Positions 50,482 to 58,458 of a DNA stretch of 64,000 bases are shown here, in pieces; within the stretch, counting starts at the first letter, position 1, and each line of letters begins with the position of its first letter. Source of the stretch: Streptomyces fructofermentans. GTDB lineage: Bacteria; Actinomycetota; Actinomycetes; Streptomycetales; Streptomycetaceae. The notes below the pieces were generated by a model, which saw only the letters and a program-made list of their open reading frames with translations, was not told the DNA's origin and did not search any database. Position numbers and translations under genes: made by a program. The stretch spans positions 212,358 through 276,357 of the forward strand of contig NZ_BMWD01000009.1 of assembly GCF_014651055.1 (NCBI RefSeq), given 5' to 3'.

Positions 50482-50511
50482 ACCCTAGTGACCTCACTGT
50501 GATCAGTTCAA
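50482..50511 (-). promoter_or_regulatory. Promoter of second P60 gene
   Basis: Leftward TTGAAC (50511-50506), an 18-nt spacer and TAGGGT (50487-50482) form a good sigma-HrdB promoter; the predicted leader is about 100 nt. Confidence 0.65.
50487..50498. promoter_or_regulatory. BldD-like box inside P60 promoter
   Basis: AGTGA-CC-TCACT is a palindrome close to the BldD consensus and lies between the -35 and -10 elements, where binding would block transcription. Confidence 0.5.
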
Positions 50512-50864
50512 ATCCTCGCGGGAAAAATCTCAGTCACGGACCGCATTCTTTGCACTCAACTCACGTGCAGTAATACTCGCTTGACGCTACGTTGCGTGAA
50601 GGTTTCGCCAATTCGGGCACGCCGCACATACGTTGCGGTTGGGACTAGCGGGACCAACGCGACGTAAGCCGCAGAAGAGCGCCGGCGGCCGCGAAGGGTC
50701 GGCAGGGTCCCCGGAACGCTCCTGTTTCAACCCTTGCGCAAGGACGTTTCCGCTCCCGGGACGCACGCGCACGGGCGGGCGCACGGGACGCGAAGGGCAG
50801 GTGCACGGGAGCCCGGGGCGCGCGTCACCGGCAGGACGGCGGCCCTCGACGCGAGGAGGCCCGC

Positions 50865-52214
50865 TCAGCCCCGCGAGAAGCGCTTCAGCAGCACCACGGA
50901 GGCGACCGGGCGCGCCCCCGCCTTCGCCACCCCGTCGGCCACCTCGCGGTCGGTGGAGACGACGATGACGGGCCGGCCCGGGGGTTCGGCGCGCACCAGC
51001 TGGCGGATCAACTCGTCCGCGGTGACGCCGGGCTTGGAGAACAGCACCCGCACCCCGCGCGGCGGCGCGAGCAGCACGGGCGCGGCCAGTTCGGCCCCGT
51101 CGAAGACGCAGGTGACCTCCGCGCCGGTCTGGGCGGCGAGCTGCGAGAGCTGGCCGAGCAGCCTGAGCCGCTGCTTCTCCAGCGGCATCTGCGGATAGCC
51201 GGTCTTGGTGACGTTGTAGCCGTCGACGACCAGATGCGCCTGCGGCAGCGCGAGCAACTGGTCGAGGATCGCAGGGTCGTTCTCGGACAGGGCCCGGGCG
51301 GCGATGTCCTTCGGGGTCATACGTCCCGGTTCGACCGCGTCCACGGTCTCGGCCGGCCGCACCGACACGGGCGGCAGGGCGAGTTCGCGCCGCAGCCCCT
51401 GCGCCGCCTCGAGCACGGTGTCGAGCAGCAGCCGTACGCGCATGTCCTCGACGCTGCGACCTTCTCGGGCCGCGCGGCGGGTGGCCTCCAGGGTGGCCTC
51501 GACCTCGCTGAGCCGCGCCTTCAGCCGGCGCGACTCGCTCTCGGCGGACGAGACCTGCGTCTGCCCCTCACTGCGTACGGACTCCATCTCGTCGCGCAGC
51601 TTGCGCACGGCCGCCTCACCGCGCTTGACGTCGCTGAGGGCCCCGCGCAGCTTGCGGTGAAGCGATTCGGCTTCCTTCTTCGCCGCGTCGAGTTCGGAGC
51701 GCAGCCGGTCCGTCTCGGCACGCGTCTGGCCGCGGGCCCGGGAGAGCTCCTCGCGCAGCCGCTCCAGTTCGGCGCGGCTCTCGTCGTCGGCGCGCTCGGC
51801 GTCCGCCCGCAGGGCTTCCTCGCCCGCGGCGGTCACGAGCTTCACCCAGCCCGTGGGCCGCAGCACGTAGGCCGCGGCCGCCACGTCCAGCGGGTCCGCG
51901 GCCGGCGGCGGCGAACCCGCGGCGAGGGCGTCGGCGAGCTCCGGCTGGGCGTCCCTGAGCTTCTCCGCGATGCGCTGTCTGAACAGCGGTTCGCTCTCCA
52001 GTGCCGCCGCCATCGCGTTCCCCGCGAACTTGGCGCGGCGATTGGGGGCGAACCGGGCGTACTGCCGCAGTTGCGCGGGCAGTTCGGCCATGGTGAGGCC
52101 GCCGAAACCGTCCGAGACGATCTGCACGACCCGGCGGCGCACGCCGTCGGGAAGGGGACGGTCGAGCACCTCGGCGGTGCCGTCGTCCGGCTCCCCGCCC
52201 GTGGTCTCCACCAT
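50865..52214 (-). CDS. NYN-domain protein with coiled coil
   Basis: 449 residues, start VETTGGEPDD. An N-terminal helical domain (about 20-125; AQLRQYARFAPNRRAKFAGNA) is followed by a coiled coil of about 130 residues (135-265) with repeated Glu/Arg/Ala heptads. The C-terminal NYN/PIN-like ribonuclease domain (about 300-449) has conserved acidic positions: HLVVDGYNVTKTGYP, EVTCVFDGAEL, GVTADELIRQLV, VIVVSTDREVAD. It resembles YacP/Rae1-type NYN proteins, which cleave mRNA or rRNA. It is likely an RNA-processing enzyme. Confidence 0.88.
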   Translation of the reverse strand: MVETTGGEPDDGTAEVLDRPLPDGVRRRVVQIVSDGFGGLTMAELPAQLRQYARFAPNRRAKFAGNAMAAALESEPLFRQRIAEKLRDAQPELADALAAGSPPPAADPLDVAAAAYVLRPTGWVKLVTAAGEEALRADAERADDESRAELERLREELSRARGQTRAETDRLRSELDAAKKEAESLHRKLRGALSDVKRGEAAVRKLRDEMESVRSEGQTQVSSAESESRRLKARLSEVEATLEATRRAAREGRSVEDMRVRLLLDTVLEAAQGLRRELALPPVSVRPAETVDAVEPGRMTPKDIAARALSENDPAILDQLLALPQAHLVVDGYNVTKTGYPQMPLEKQRLRLLGQLSQLAAQTGAEVTCVFDGAELAAPVLLAPPRGVRVLFSKPGVTADELIRQLVRAEPPGRPVIVVSTDREVADGVAKAGARPVASVVLLKRFSRG

Positions 52215-52247
52215 CCTTCACCCCATCGTCCGTGGGCGTCGCTCCTG

Positions 52248-52487
52248 TCAGGAGCCGGCGCCCGGCCTGTCCACCAGTTCCACCTGGTCCACCGCGTTGC
52301 ACCAGCGGCAGCGCACCGACTCGATGGTCTCACTGACCACCTCGCGCTCCTCCACCTTCGGCTCCCCGGCCAGGTCGAGGTGGACGTACTCCACGACCTT
52401 CGACGAACGGGTCACGTCGAAGCGCGTGAGGTTGCCGCACAGCGAGCAGCGCCACCGGGTCTCGGCGTTCGGGAGGGGAACCGTCAT
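52248..52487 (-). CDS. Small Cys-rich, zinc-ribbon-like protein
   Basis: 79 residues from ATG 52487. Two Cys pairs (RCSLCGNLTRFDV and RCRWCNAVD) about 45 residues apart suggest one zinc ribbon; a strand-rich acidic centre lies between them. The start is uncertain because no close ribosome-binding site is seen. It lies 33 bp upstream of the NYN gene on the same strand, so it may be an RNA- or protein-binding partner of it. Confidence 0.78.
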   Translation of the reverse strand: MTVPLPNAETRWRCSLCGNLTRFDVTRSSKVVEYVHLDLAGEPKVEEREVVSETIESVRCRWCNAVDQVELVDRPGAGS

Positions 52488-52643
52488 CGTGGCAGTCGCT
52501 CGCTTTCCTGTGTCCGTGTGCCGCACCAGACTCCCTGGAGCGTGTGGCACGTAACCCTACGGCCTGGCGGGTACTCGACGCCCGTCCACCGGAAGCGGCG
52601 AGGCACTCTGCGCCGATCGGGCCCGTTACGTCATGCTCTGCTC

Positions 52644-53375
52644 ATGATCGGCACCTGGGGTACGACCGTCGGCAGGGCGGTCCGCAGTCAGTCCGCTCCG
52701 GTGACCTACGCGCTGATCGCCGTGTGCTGCCTGATCTTCCTGATCGGTCCGGCCTCGGGACTCAGCCCGACGTACGGCACCGGTGACGGGCTCCTCTCCG
52801 CGCAGCGGGCCTACTTCGAACGCTGGGGGGTGATCCCCACCGAGCTGTTCGAAGGGACTCCGCGGGCCGCCGCGTCGCTGGTCACCGCGCTGTTCGTGCA
52901 CGGCAGCTGGCTGCACCTGCTGGGGAACATGCTCTTCCTCTACGTCTTCGGGGCGATGGTCGAGGAGCGGATGGGCCACGTCGGGTTCGCCCTGTTCTAC
53001 CTGGGCTGCGGCAGCCTCGCCCTGCTCGGGTACGCGGCCGCCCACGCCGACTCCGCGCAGACGCTCGTCGGGGCCTCCGGCGCGATCTCCGCGGTCCTCG
53101 GCGCGTTCCTCCAGTTGTTCCCCAAAGCCAGGGTGACCAGTCTCTTCCCGTTCCTGTTCTTCCTGCCGCTGCGGTTTCCGGCCTGGGTCGTGCTGCCGTT
53201 CTGGGTGTCCCTGCAGTGGCTGGCCGCGACCCGTACGACCGAGGGCCCCGCGGTCGCCTATCTGGCCCATCTCCTGGGCTTCTCCGCGGGCTTCCTCTAC
53301 GCGTGGGCCAGGTACGGGCGTCCGGATAGAGTGAAATCCCCAGCGACGGCCACCGAGGGAGAAAACCAGCCGTGA
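52644..53375 (+). CDS. Rhomboid family intramembrane serine protease
   Basis: 243 residues from ATG 52644. Six membrane helices are predicted. The rhomboid motifs are present: HGSWLHLLGNMLFLYVFG (His and Asn of helix 2), the nucleophile GASGAI (Ser about 151, helix 4), and the catalytic His in YLAHLLGF (helix 6). It should cleave membrane-anchored proteins within the bilayer; substrates unknown. Its stop overlaps the next gene by four bases, so the RAM-domain protein is translated with it. Confidence 0.93.
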   Translation: MIGTWGTTVGRAVRSQSAPVTYALIAVCCLIFLIGPASGLSPTYGTGDGLLSAQRAYFERWGVIPTELFEGTPRAAASLVTALFVHGSWLHLLGNMLFLYVFGAMVEERMGHVGFALFYLGCGSLALLGYAAAHADSAQTLVGASGAISAVLGAFLQLFPKARVTSLFPFLFFLPLRFPAWVVLPFWVSLQWLAATRTTEGPAVAYLAHLLGFSAGFLYAWARYGRPDRVKSPATATEGENQP

Positions 53376-53653
53376 TCACCGCGATCGTGCTCATCAAGAC
53401 CAGCGTGGACCGGATCCCCGAGATCGCCGAGTCGATCGCCGCGCTGGACAGCGTCAGCGAGGTCTTCTCCGTCACCGGCACGTACGACCTGATCGCGATG
53501 GTCCGCGTGGCGGCCCACGACGACCTCGCCGACGTCATCCCCGGCAAGATCAGCAAGATTCCGGGGGTCGAGGGCACGGACACGCACGTGGCGTTCCGCA
53601 CCTACTCGCAGCACGACCTGGAGGCCGCGTTCGCCATCGGCCTGGACAACTGA
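53372..53653 (+). CDS. Stand-alone Lrp/AsnC ligand-binding (RAM) domain protein
   Basis: 93 residues; GTG overlapping the rhomboid stop (GTGA). The alpha-beta sandwich of the Lrp/AsnC effector domain is clear (TAIVLIKTSVDRIPEIAE, VFSVTGTYDLIAMVRV, VEGTDTHVAFRTY), but the DNA-binding helix-turn-helix is absent. Such proteins form rings that bind amino acids and may modulate full-length Lrp proteins or an enzyme. Confidence 0.92.
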   Translation: MITAIVLIKTSVDRIPEIAESIAALDSVSEVFSVTGTYDLIAMVRVAAHDDLADVIPGKISKIPGVEGTDTHVAFRTYSQHDLEAAFAIGLDN

Positions 53654-53702
53654 CCGGTCCCCCGGCCCACCCGGCGTGCGGCCCCGGAGGACTCCGTACG
53701 CC

Positions 53703-53726
53703 GGCCGCCCGGACGCCCGGGCGGCC
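53703..53726. terminator. Terminator between convergent genes
   Basis: A perfect 10-bp hairpin (arms 53703-53712 and 53717-53726, 4-nt loop) lies between the RAM-domain gene and the PLP-enzyme gene. Confidence 0.65.
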
Positions 53727-53761
53727 CGCCGCACCCCGACCGGGCTCGGCGGGCGACTTCC

Positions 53762-55150
53762 TCAGGCCGTCGCGGAGGCGGTGGCACCGCCCGTGTCCGG
53801 GACACAACGGCCGTCCTCGGTGCGGTAGTTCCAGCGCGCGCCCTGGCTCACGAGTTCCTTGACCGCCCGCACGAAACGCTCGACGTGCTCGTCGGGGGTG
53901 CCCGCGCCGAAGCTGACGCGGATCGCGTTCAGCGACTTCTCGCCGGGTGCCGCCTCGGGCGCACCGCACTCGCCCTGCGTCTGGGGGGTGCCGCCGAGCA
54001 GGGTGCGGACCAGCGGGTGCGCGCAGAAGAGCCCGTCCCGTACGCCGATGCCGTACTCGGCGGAGAGGGCCGCCGCGAAGTGCGAGCTGTTCCAGCCCTC
54101 GACGACGAACGAGATGACGCCGACCCGGGGCGCGTCGTCGCCGAACAGCGAGAGCACCCGCACCTCGGGCACCTCGGCCAGTCCCTCGCGCACGGTCGCG
54201 ATCAGCCGCCGCTCACGGGCGACGAGCGTGTCGAAGCCGGCCTCGGTGAGGGCCTTGCAGGCGGAGGCGATGGAGTAGGCGCCGATGACGTTCGGCGACC
54301 CCGCCTCGTGCCGCGCGGCGCTCTCGTGCCACTCCACGTCCACGCCGCCGTCCTCGCGCCGGGCGACCTTGCGGCTCGCGCCGCCGCCGGCGAGGTACGG
54401 CTGCGCCGCACGCAGCCAGTCCGAGCGCCCGGCGAGCACGCCCGAACCGAACGGCGCGTACAGCTTGTGGCCCGAGAACGCGACCCAGTCCACGTCCAAC
54501 TCCTGTACGGACACGGGGTGGTGGGGGGCGAGTTGGGCCGCGTCGAGCACGATGCGGGCGCCGTGCGCGTGGGCCGCGGCGGCCAGTTCGCGCACCGGCC
54601 ACAGCTCGCCGGTGACGTTGGACGCCCCCGTGACGCACACCAGCGCCGGCCCGTACGGGTCGCGGTCCGCGAGGGCCCGCTCCAGCGTCGCGACCGCCTC
54701 ACCGGGGGTGCGCGGGGCGTCGAGGAAGCTGACCCGGGCGTCCCGCCAGGGCAGCAGCGAGGCGTGGTGCTCGGTCTCGAAGACGAAGACCTGGCAGTCG
54801 GCGGGGAGGGCGGCGGCGAGCAGGTTCAGCGAGTCGGTGGTGGACCGGGTGAAGACGACCTGGTCGTCCGCCCGGCAGCCGAGGAACTCGGAGACGGTCC
54901 TGCGGGCGTTCTCGAAGAGGTCGGTGGAGAGCTGCGAAAGGTAGCCGGCGCCCCGGTGCACGCTGCCGTAGTAGGGCGCGTACGCGGCGACGTCGTCCCA
55001 CACCCGCTGGAGGGCCGGGGCGCTGGCCGCGTAGTCGAGGGCGGCGTAGACGACCTCGCCGCCGGTGACGAGCGGCACTGTGACATCACTGCCCAGAACG
55101 CCCAGCGGGGCACAAAGCGACTGGTCCGCGACAGCGGTGGGGACAGACAT
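53762..55150 (-). CDS. Class V PLP enzyme (cysteine desulfurase/aminotransferase-like)
   Basis: 462 residues from ATG 55150 with GGGAG 7 nt upstream. The fold-type I PLP site is present: TRSTTDSLNLLA, TEHHASLLPW, VTGASNVTGELWPV, IVLDAAQLAPHHPV and the Schiff-base Lys in FSGHKLYAPFGSG (about 225). It looks like SufS/CsdA-type enzymes, but no suf gene is nearby and the usual active-site Cys loop is not obvious. A SAM-IV riboswitch controls it, which points to methionine, cysteine or SAM-linked sulfur metabolism. A C-terminal extension (about 435-462) contains one Cys. Confidence 0.88.
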   Translation of the reverse strand: MSVPTAVADQSLCAPLGVLGSDVTVPLVTGGEVVYAALDYAASAPALQRVWDDVAAYAPYYGSVHRGAGYLSQLSTDLFENARRTVSEFLGCRADDQVVFTRSTTDSLNLLAAALPADCQVFVFETEHHASLLPWRDARVSFLDAPRTPGEAVATLERALADRDPYGPALVCVTGASNVTGELWPVRELAAAAHAHGARIVLDAAQLAPHHPVSVQELDVDWVAFSGHKLYAPFGSGVLAGRSDWLRAAQPYLAGGGASRKVARREDGGVDVEWHESAARHEAGSPNVIGAYSIASACKALTEAGFDTLVARERRLIATVREGLAEVPEVRVLSLFGDDAPRVGVISFVVEGWNSSHFAAALSAEYGIGVRDGLFCAHPLVRTLLGGTPQTQGECGAPEAAPGEKSLNAIRVSFGAGTPDEHVERFVRAVKELVSQGARWNYRTEDGRCVPDTGGATASATA

Positions 55151-55307
55151 GGCGAACTCCCGTGTGAGGCAGGCGGCAGCACCGCGCGGAACGGGCGCCC
55201 GAAGGCACGGCCCGGCGCGGGCAAGGCGGGGAAAAGGGGTACGCGGAGGCGGGGCTCGACGCCCTATCGCATTCGCTGGCTCACGGAAGGCTCCCTCGAA
55301 CGACCAG

Positions 55308-55331
55308 GACCCCTGGTGGTGCGAGGGGTCC
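55308..55331 (-). terminator. Hairpin competing with the SAM-IV aptamer
   Basis: Arms 55308-55315 and 55324-55331 (8 bp) overlap the last bases of the aptamer (55327-55331), so the aptamer end and this hairpin exclude each other. It is the likely expression platform. Confidence 0.55.
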
Positions 55332-55443
55332 GCGCTTGCCGCAGACCTCACTGCCTGCGACCTGGTCCTCACCCGGGGCACCCCGCCACGGACGGAGGGT
55401 TGCCGGACAGCCGGCCGGGGCCTGATGGCTGTCGCTCATGACC
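55327..55443 (-). promoter_or_regulatory. SAM-IV riboswitch aptamer
   Basis: On the minus strand the elements of SAM-IV RNAs appear in order: GGTCATGAG, GGCCCCGGCC, CCGGCAACCCTCC, GGCGGGGTGCCCCGGGTGA, GGACCAGG, and the closing GCGGCAAGCGCGGACC. This matches the mycobacterial and streptomycete SAM-IV sequences as I recall them, including the pseudoknot strand. The aptamer is about 117 nt and lies 177 bp before the PLP-enzyme gene. Confidence 0.9.
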
Positions 55444-55521
55444 TGCCAAGCATCCTGCCACACGATCTTTCCGACGCAACCCCCGGTCCGGATGGCGGGA
55501 CGGCGAGGGCTCGCCCGCATG

Positions 55522-55570
55522 CCGGAGCCCGCTCCCGGACCCGTGGAAGGGGTCCGGGAGCGGGCTCCGG
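55522..55570 (-). terminator. Terminator after trpD
   Basis: A perfect 21-bp hairpin (arms 55522-55542 and 55550-55570, 7-nt loop) lies 41 bp beyond the trpD stop and separates it from the riboswitch-controlled gene. Confidence 0.9.
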
Positions 55571-55610
55571 GACAGCGGGTCCGGGAGACAGGGGCTCCCG
55601 GTGCGCGGTG

Positions 55611-56675
55611 CTACGCGTTCGTCGCCGCCACCCACCGCTCCAGCGTCCGCCTGGCCGCCCCGGAGTCGATGGCCCGCGCGGCCGCGGCCATGCCCGCGCC
55701 GAGCTGGTCCGCGAGCGACCCGTCACCCGGCGCGAGGGCCACCAGGGCAGCCGCGGAGTTCAGCAGCACCGCGTCCCGCACCGGCCCGCTCTCGCCGTCG
55801 AGCAGCCGCCGCGCGACCTCGGCGTTGTACGAGGCGTCGGCTCCCCGGAGCGCCTCCACCGGCACCGGTTCGATGCCGACGTCCCGCGGGTCGAAGGACT
55901 CCTCGCGGACCTTCCCGTCCCGTACGACCCACACCCGGGACGTGGACGTGGTGGTCAGCTCGTCGAGCCCGTCGTCGCCGCGGAAGACGAGCGAGGAGTT
56001 GCCGCGCTCGGCGAACACGCCGGCCACGATGGGCGCCATCCGCAGGTCCGCCACACCGACCGCCTGCGCCTTCACCTTGGCCGGGTTGGTCAGCGGGCCC
56101 AGGAAGTTGAAGGTCGTCCTGATCCCGAGCTGCCCGCGGGCCGCCGCCACGTGCCGCAGCGCGGGGTGGAACTTCACCGCGAAGCAGAAGGTGATCCCGG
56201 CCTCCTCCGCGACCTGGGCGACCCGTTGGGGCGTGAGCTGGAGGTTGACGCCCAGCTTCTCCAGGACGTCCGAGGCGCCCGACGCGGAGGACGCGGCCCG
56301 GTTGCCGTGCTTGACGACCTTGGCGCCCGTGCCGGCCACCACGATCGAGGACATGGTGGAGATGTTCACGGTCTTCGCGCCGTCGCCGCCGGTGCCGACG
56401 ATGTCGACGGTCTCCCCCGGCACCTGGATCACGTTCGCGTGCTCGTACATCGCGCGGACCAGGCCGGAGATCTCCTCGACGGTCTCGCCCTTGGCCCGCA
56501 GGGCCACCGCGAACCCGGCGATCTGCGCGTCGGTGGCCTCGCCCCGCATGATGCGGTCCATCGCCCACGCGGTGTCGTCCGCGCTCTGGTCCCGTCCGTC
56601 GAGCAGTCCGTTCAGTACCTCGGGCCAGGAACGGCCCGCCGCGGTGTCGCCTCCAGCGGGGGTCACAGCGCTCAT
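55611..56675 (-). CDS. trpD: Anthranilate phosphoribosyltransferase
   Basis: 354 residues. TrpD transfers phosphoribose from PRPP to anthranilate. The diagnostic VDIVGTGGDGAKTVNIST (about 90-107), VVKHGNRAASSASGASDVLEKLGV (about 120-143), TFNFLGPLTNP and the Mg-binding pair in FRGDDGLDELTTT are all intact. It is separated from the other trp genes of the window (trpEG, 27.7 kb). It follows a strong terminator after qcrB, so it has its own promoter. M. tuberculosis also has trpD beside the ctaE-qcrCAB cluster. Confidence 0.96.
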   Translation of the reverse strand: MSAVTPAGGDTAAGRSWPEVLNGLLDGRDQSADDTAWAMDRIMRGEATDAQIAGFAVALRAKGETVEEISGLVRAMYEHANVIQVPGETVDIVGTGGDGAKTVNISTMSSIVVAGTGAKVVKHGNRAASSASGASDVLEKLGVNLQLTPQRVAQVAEEAGITFCFAVKFHPALRHVAAARGQLGIRTTFNFLGPLTNPAKVKAQAVGVADLRMAPIVAGVFAERGNSSLVFRGDDGLDELTTTSTSRVWVVRDGKVREESFDPRDVGIEPVPVEALRGADASYNAEVARRLLDGESGPVRDAVLLNSAAALVALAPGDGSLADQLGAGMAAAARAIDSGAARRTLERWVAATNA

Positions 56676-56763
56676 CTGCCGCTCCTGGCTCGTCCGGTCC
56701 CCGCGGCTCGCGCCGGGACCCGCGTCTCGTAGGGGATGGCTCCACCCTATCCAGCCCCGGGTA

Positions 56764-56806
56764 CGCCGAAGAGCCCCGTCCGGGCAATGGACGGGGCTCT
56801 TCGGCG
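56764..56806 (-). terminator. Terminator after qcrB
   Basis: A perfect 18-bp hairpin (arms 56764-56781 and 56789-56806, 7-nt loop) lies 18 bp beyond the qcrB stop. Confidence 0.9.
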
Positions 56807-56823
56807 TGGCGGACAGTCGGGGA

Positions 56824-58458
56824 TCAGTGGTGGCCGTGGCCGCTGGTGATCTCCTTGTACTCCTCGGCGGTGGGCTTCGGGATCTGGTTGTCCTCCCCGA
56901 AGTACGCGTTGCTGAGCTTCGCGCGCAGCTTCTGCGTGCCGTTCACCTTGCGCTCGACACCGTTCTCGTCGACCGCCGGGCCGATCTCGGCCGGCTGGTA
57001 CTGGTCGTGCGCCGTGAGGGTGTGCAGGGCCTCCTGGCTGAGGGGCTCGTGCACCTCGATGAACTCGCCGTGCGGCAGGCGCTTGATGATGCCGGACTCA
57101 CGGCCGTGCAGCACCTTGTCCCTGTCCCGGCGCTGGAGGCCGAGGCAGATCCGCTTGGTGACGACGAACGCGATGACCGGTCCCACGAAGAACCCGATGC
57201 GCACGAACCAGGTGACCGAGTTGATCGACAGATGGAAGTGCGTGGCGACGATGTCGTTGCCACCACCGATCAACATGATCATGTAGGAGGTCACCCAGGC
57301 GACACCGAAGGCCGTACGGGTCGGGGCGTTGCGCGGGCGGTCCAGGATGTGGTGCTCGCGCTTGTCCCCGGTGACCCAGGACTCGATGAACGGGTAGAGC
57401 GCGATCACCCCGAGGAACAGGCCGAACAGCACCAGCGGGATGAACACGCCGAGGACCAGCGTGTGGCCCCAGAGGTTGATCTCCCAGCCCGGCATCGCGC
57501 GGATCAGACCCTCGGCGAAGCCCATGTACCAGTCGGGCTGGGCGCCGGTCGACACCTGGTCGGGCCGGTACGGTCCCAGCACCCAGATCGGGTTGATGGA
57601 CGCGATTCCGGCGACCATGGCGATGAAGCCGAAGACCAGGAAGAAGAAGCCGCCCGCCTTGGCCGTGTACACCGGCAGCAGGGGCATGCCGACGACGTTC
57701 TTGTTGGTCTTGCCGGGGCCCGCGAACTGGGTGTGCTTGTGGTACCAGACCAGGATCAGGTGGCCGACCACGAGCCCGAGCATGATGCCCGGCAGCAGCA
57801 GGATGTGGATCGAGTAGAAGCGCGCCACGAAGTCCGTGCCGGGGAACTCCCCGCCGAACAGGAACATCGAGATGTACGTGCCCACGATCGGCGTGGCCAG
57901 GATCGCGCCCTGGGTGAAGCGGACACCCGTGCCGGAGAGCAGGTCGTCCGGCAGCGAGTAGCCGGTGAACCCGGTGAACATGCCGAGGACGAACAGCAGG
58001 AAGCCGAACATCCAGTTGATCTCGCGCGGCTTGCGGAACGCGCCGGTGAAGAACACGCGCATCATGTGCACGAACATGCCGGCCAGGAAGACGATGGCCG
58101 CCCAGTGGTGGATCTGCCGGATGAGCAGACCGCCGCGGACGTCGAAGCTGATGTCCAGCGTGGAGGCGAAGGCCTCCGACATCAGCTGTCCCTGGAGCGG
58201 GATGTAACTGCCGTGGTACTCCACCTCGTTCATCGACGGGTGGAAGAACAGCGTCAGGTACACACCCGTGAGGATGATGATCAGGAAGCTGTAGAGGCAG
58301 ATCTCGCCCAGCATGAAGGACCAGTGGTCCGGGAAGATCTTGCGCATGTTGGTCTTGGCCAGGGAGTAGATCCCCAGACGGCCGTCGGCCCAGTCGGCGA
58401 CCCGCTCACCGGCGGGCGCCTTGCGACGCGGGTCCGTTGTGCTCGTGGTGGTGCTCAT
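56824..58458 (-). CDS. qcrB: Cytochrome bc1 complex cytochrome b subunit
   Basis: 544 residues, the long actinobacterial form. Eight or nine membrane helices with the bis-histidine haem ligands in helices 2 and 4 (IHHWAAIVFLAGMFVH; IHILLLPGIMLGLVVGHLILVW). The quinol-site PEWY loop reads PDWY. A charged C-terminal extension of about 100 residues (HGEFIEVHEPLSQEALH) ends in His. It forms the bcc-aa3 supercomplex with QcrA, QcrC and cytochrome oxidase. The start overlaps the qcrA stop (ATGA). Confidence 0.97.
   Translation of the reverse strand: MSTTTSTTDPRRKAPAGERVADWADGRLGIYSLAKTNMRKIFPDHWSFMLGEICLYSFLIIILTGVYLTLFFHPSMNEVEYHGSYIPLQGQLMSEAFASTLDISFDVRGGLLIRQIHHWAAIVFLAGMFVHMMRVFFTGAFRKPREINWMFGFLLFVLGMFTGFTGYSLPDDLLSGTGVRFTQGAILATPIVGTYISMFLFGGEFPGTDFVARFYSIHILLLPGIMLGLVVGHLILVWYHKHTQFAGPGKTNKNVVGMPLLPVYTAKAGGFFFLVFGFIAMVAGIASINPIWVLGPYRPDQVSTGAQPDWYMGFAEGLIRAMPGWEINLWGHTLVLGVFIPLVLFGLFLGVIALYPFIESWVTGDKREHHILDRPRNAPTRTAFGVAWVTSYMIMLIGGGNDIVATHFHLSINSVTWFVRIGFFVGPVIAFVVTKRICLGLQRRDRDKVLHGRESGIIKRLPHGEFIEVHEPLSQEALHTLTAHDQYQPAEIGPAVDENGVERKVNGTQKLRAKLSNAYFGEDNQIPKPTAEEYKEITSGHGHH

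Larger units (their letters stand above)
50374..50864. other. Regulatory region of P60 gene and gene-free stretch
   Basis: 491 bp without a gene. The right half holds nothing I can interpret beyond GC-rich sequence. The left half is unusually AT-rich for this genome and contains the P60 promoter, two BldD-like boxes and a leader that can form a hairpin. Confidence 0.5.

Noticed and set aside
50500..50520. T-loop-like GTTCAAATCC suggesting a tRNA
   Set aside because: The flanking bases do not form the T-stem, and no acceptor, D or anticodon arms are found nearby; the motif is part of the P60 promoter.
50374..50864. c-di-AMP (ydaO) riboswitch, often found before actinobacterial wall hydrolases
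   Set aside because: The conserved ydaO blocks are not recognisable on the minus strand of this leader.
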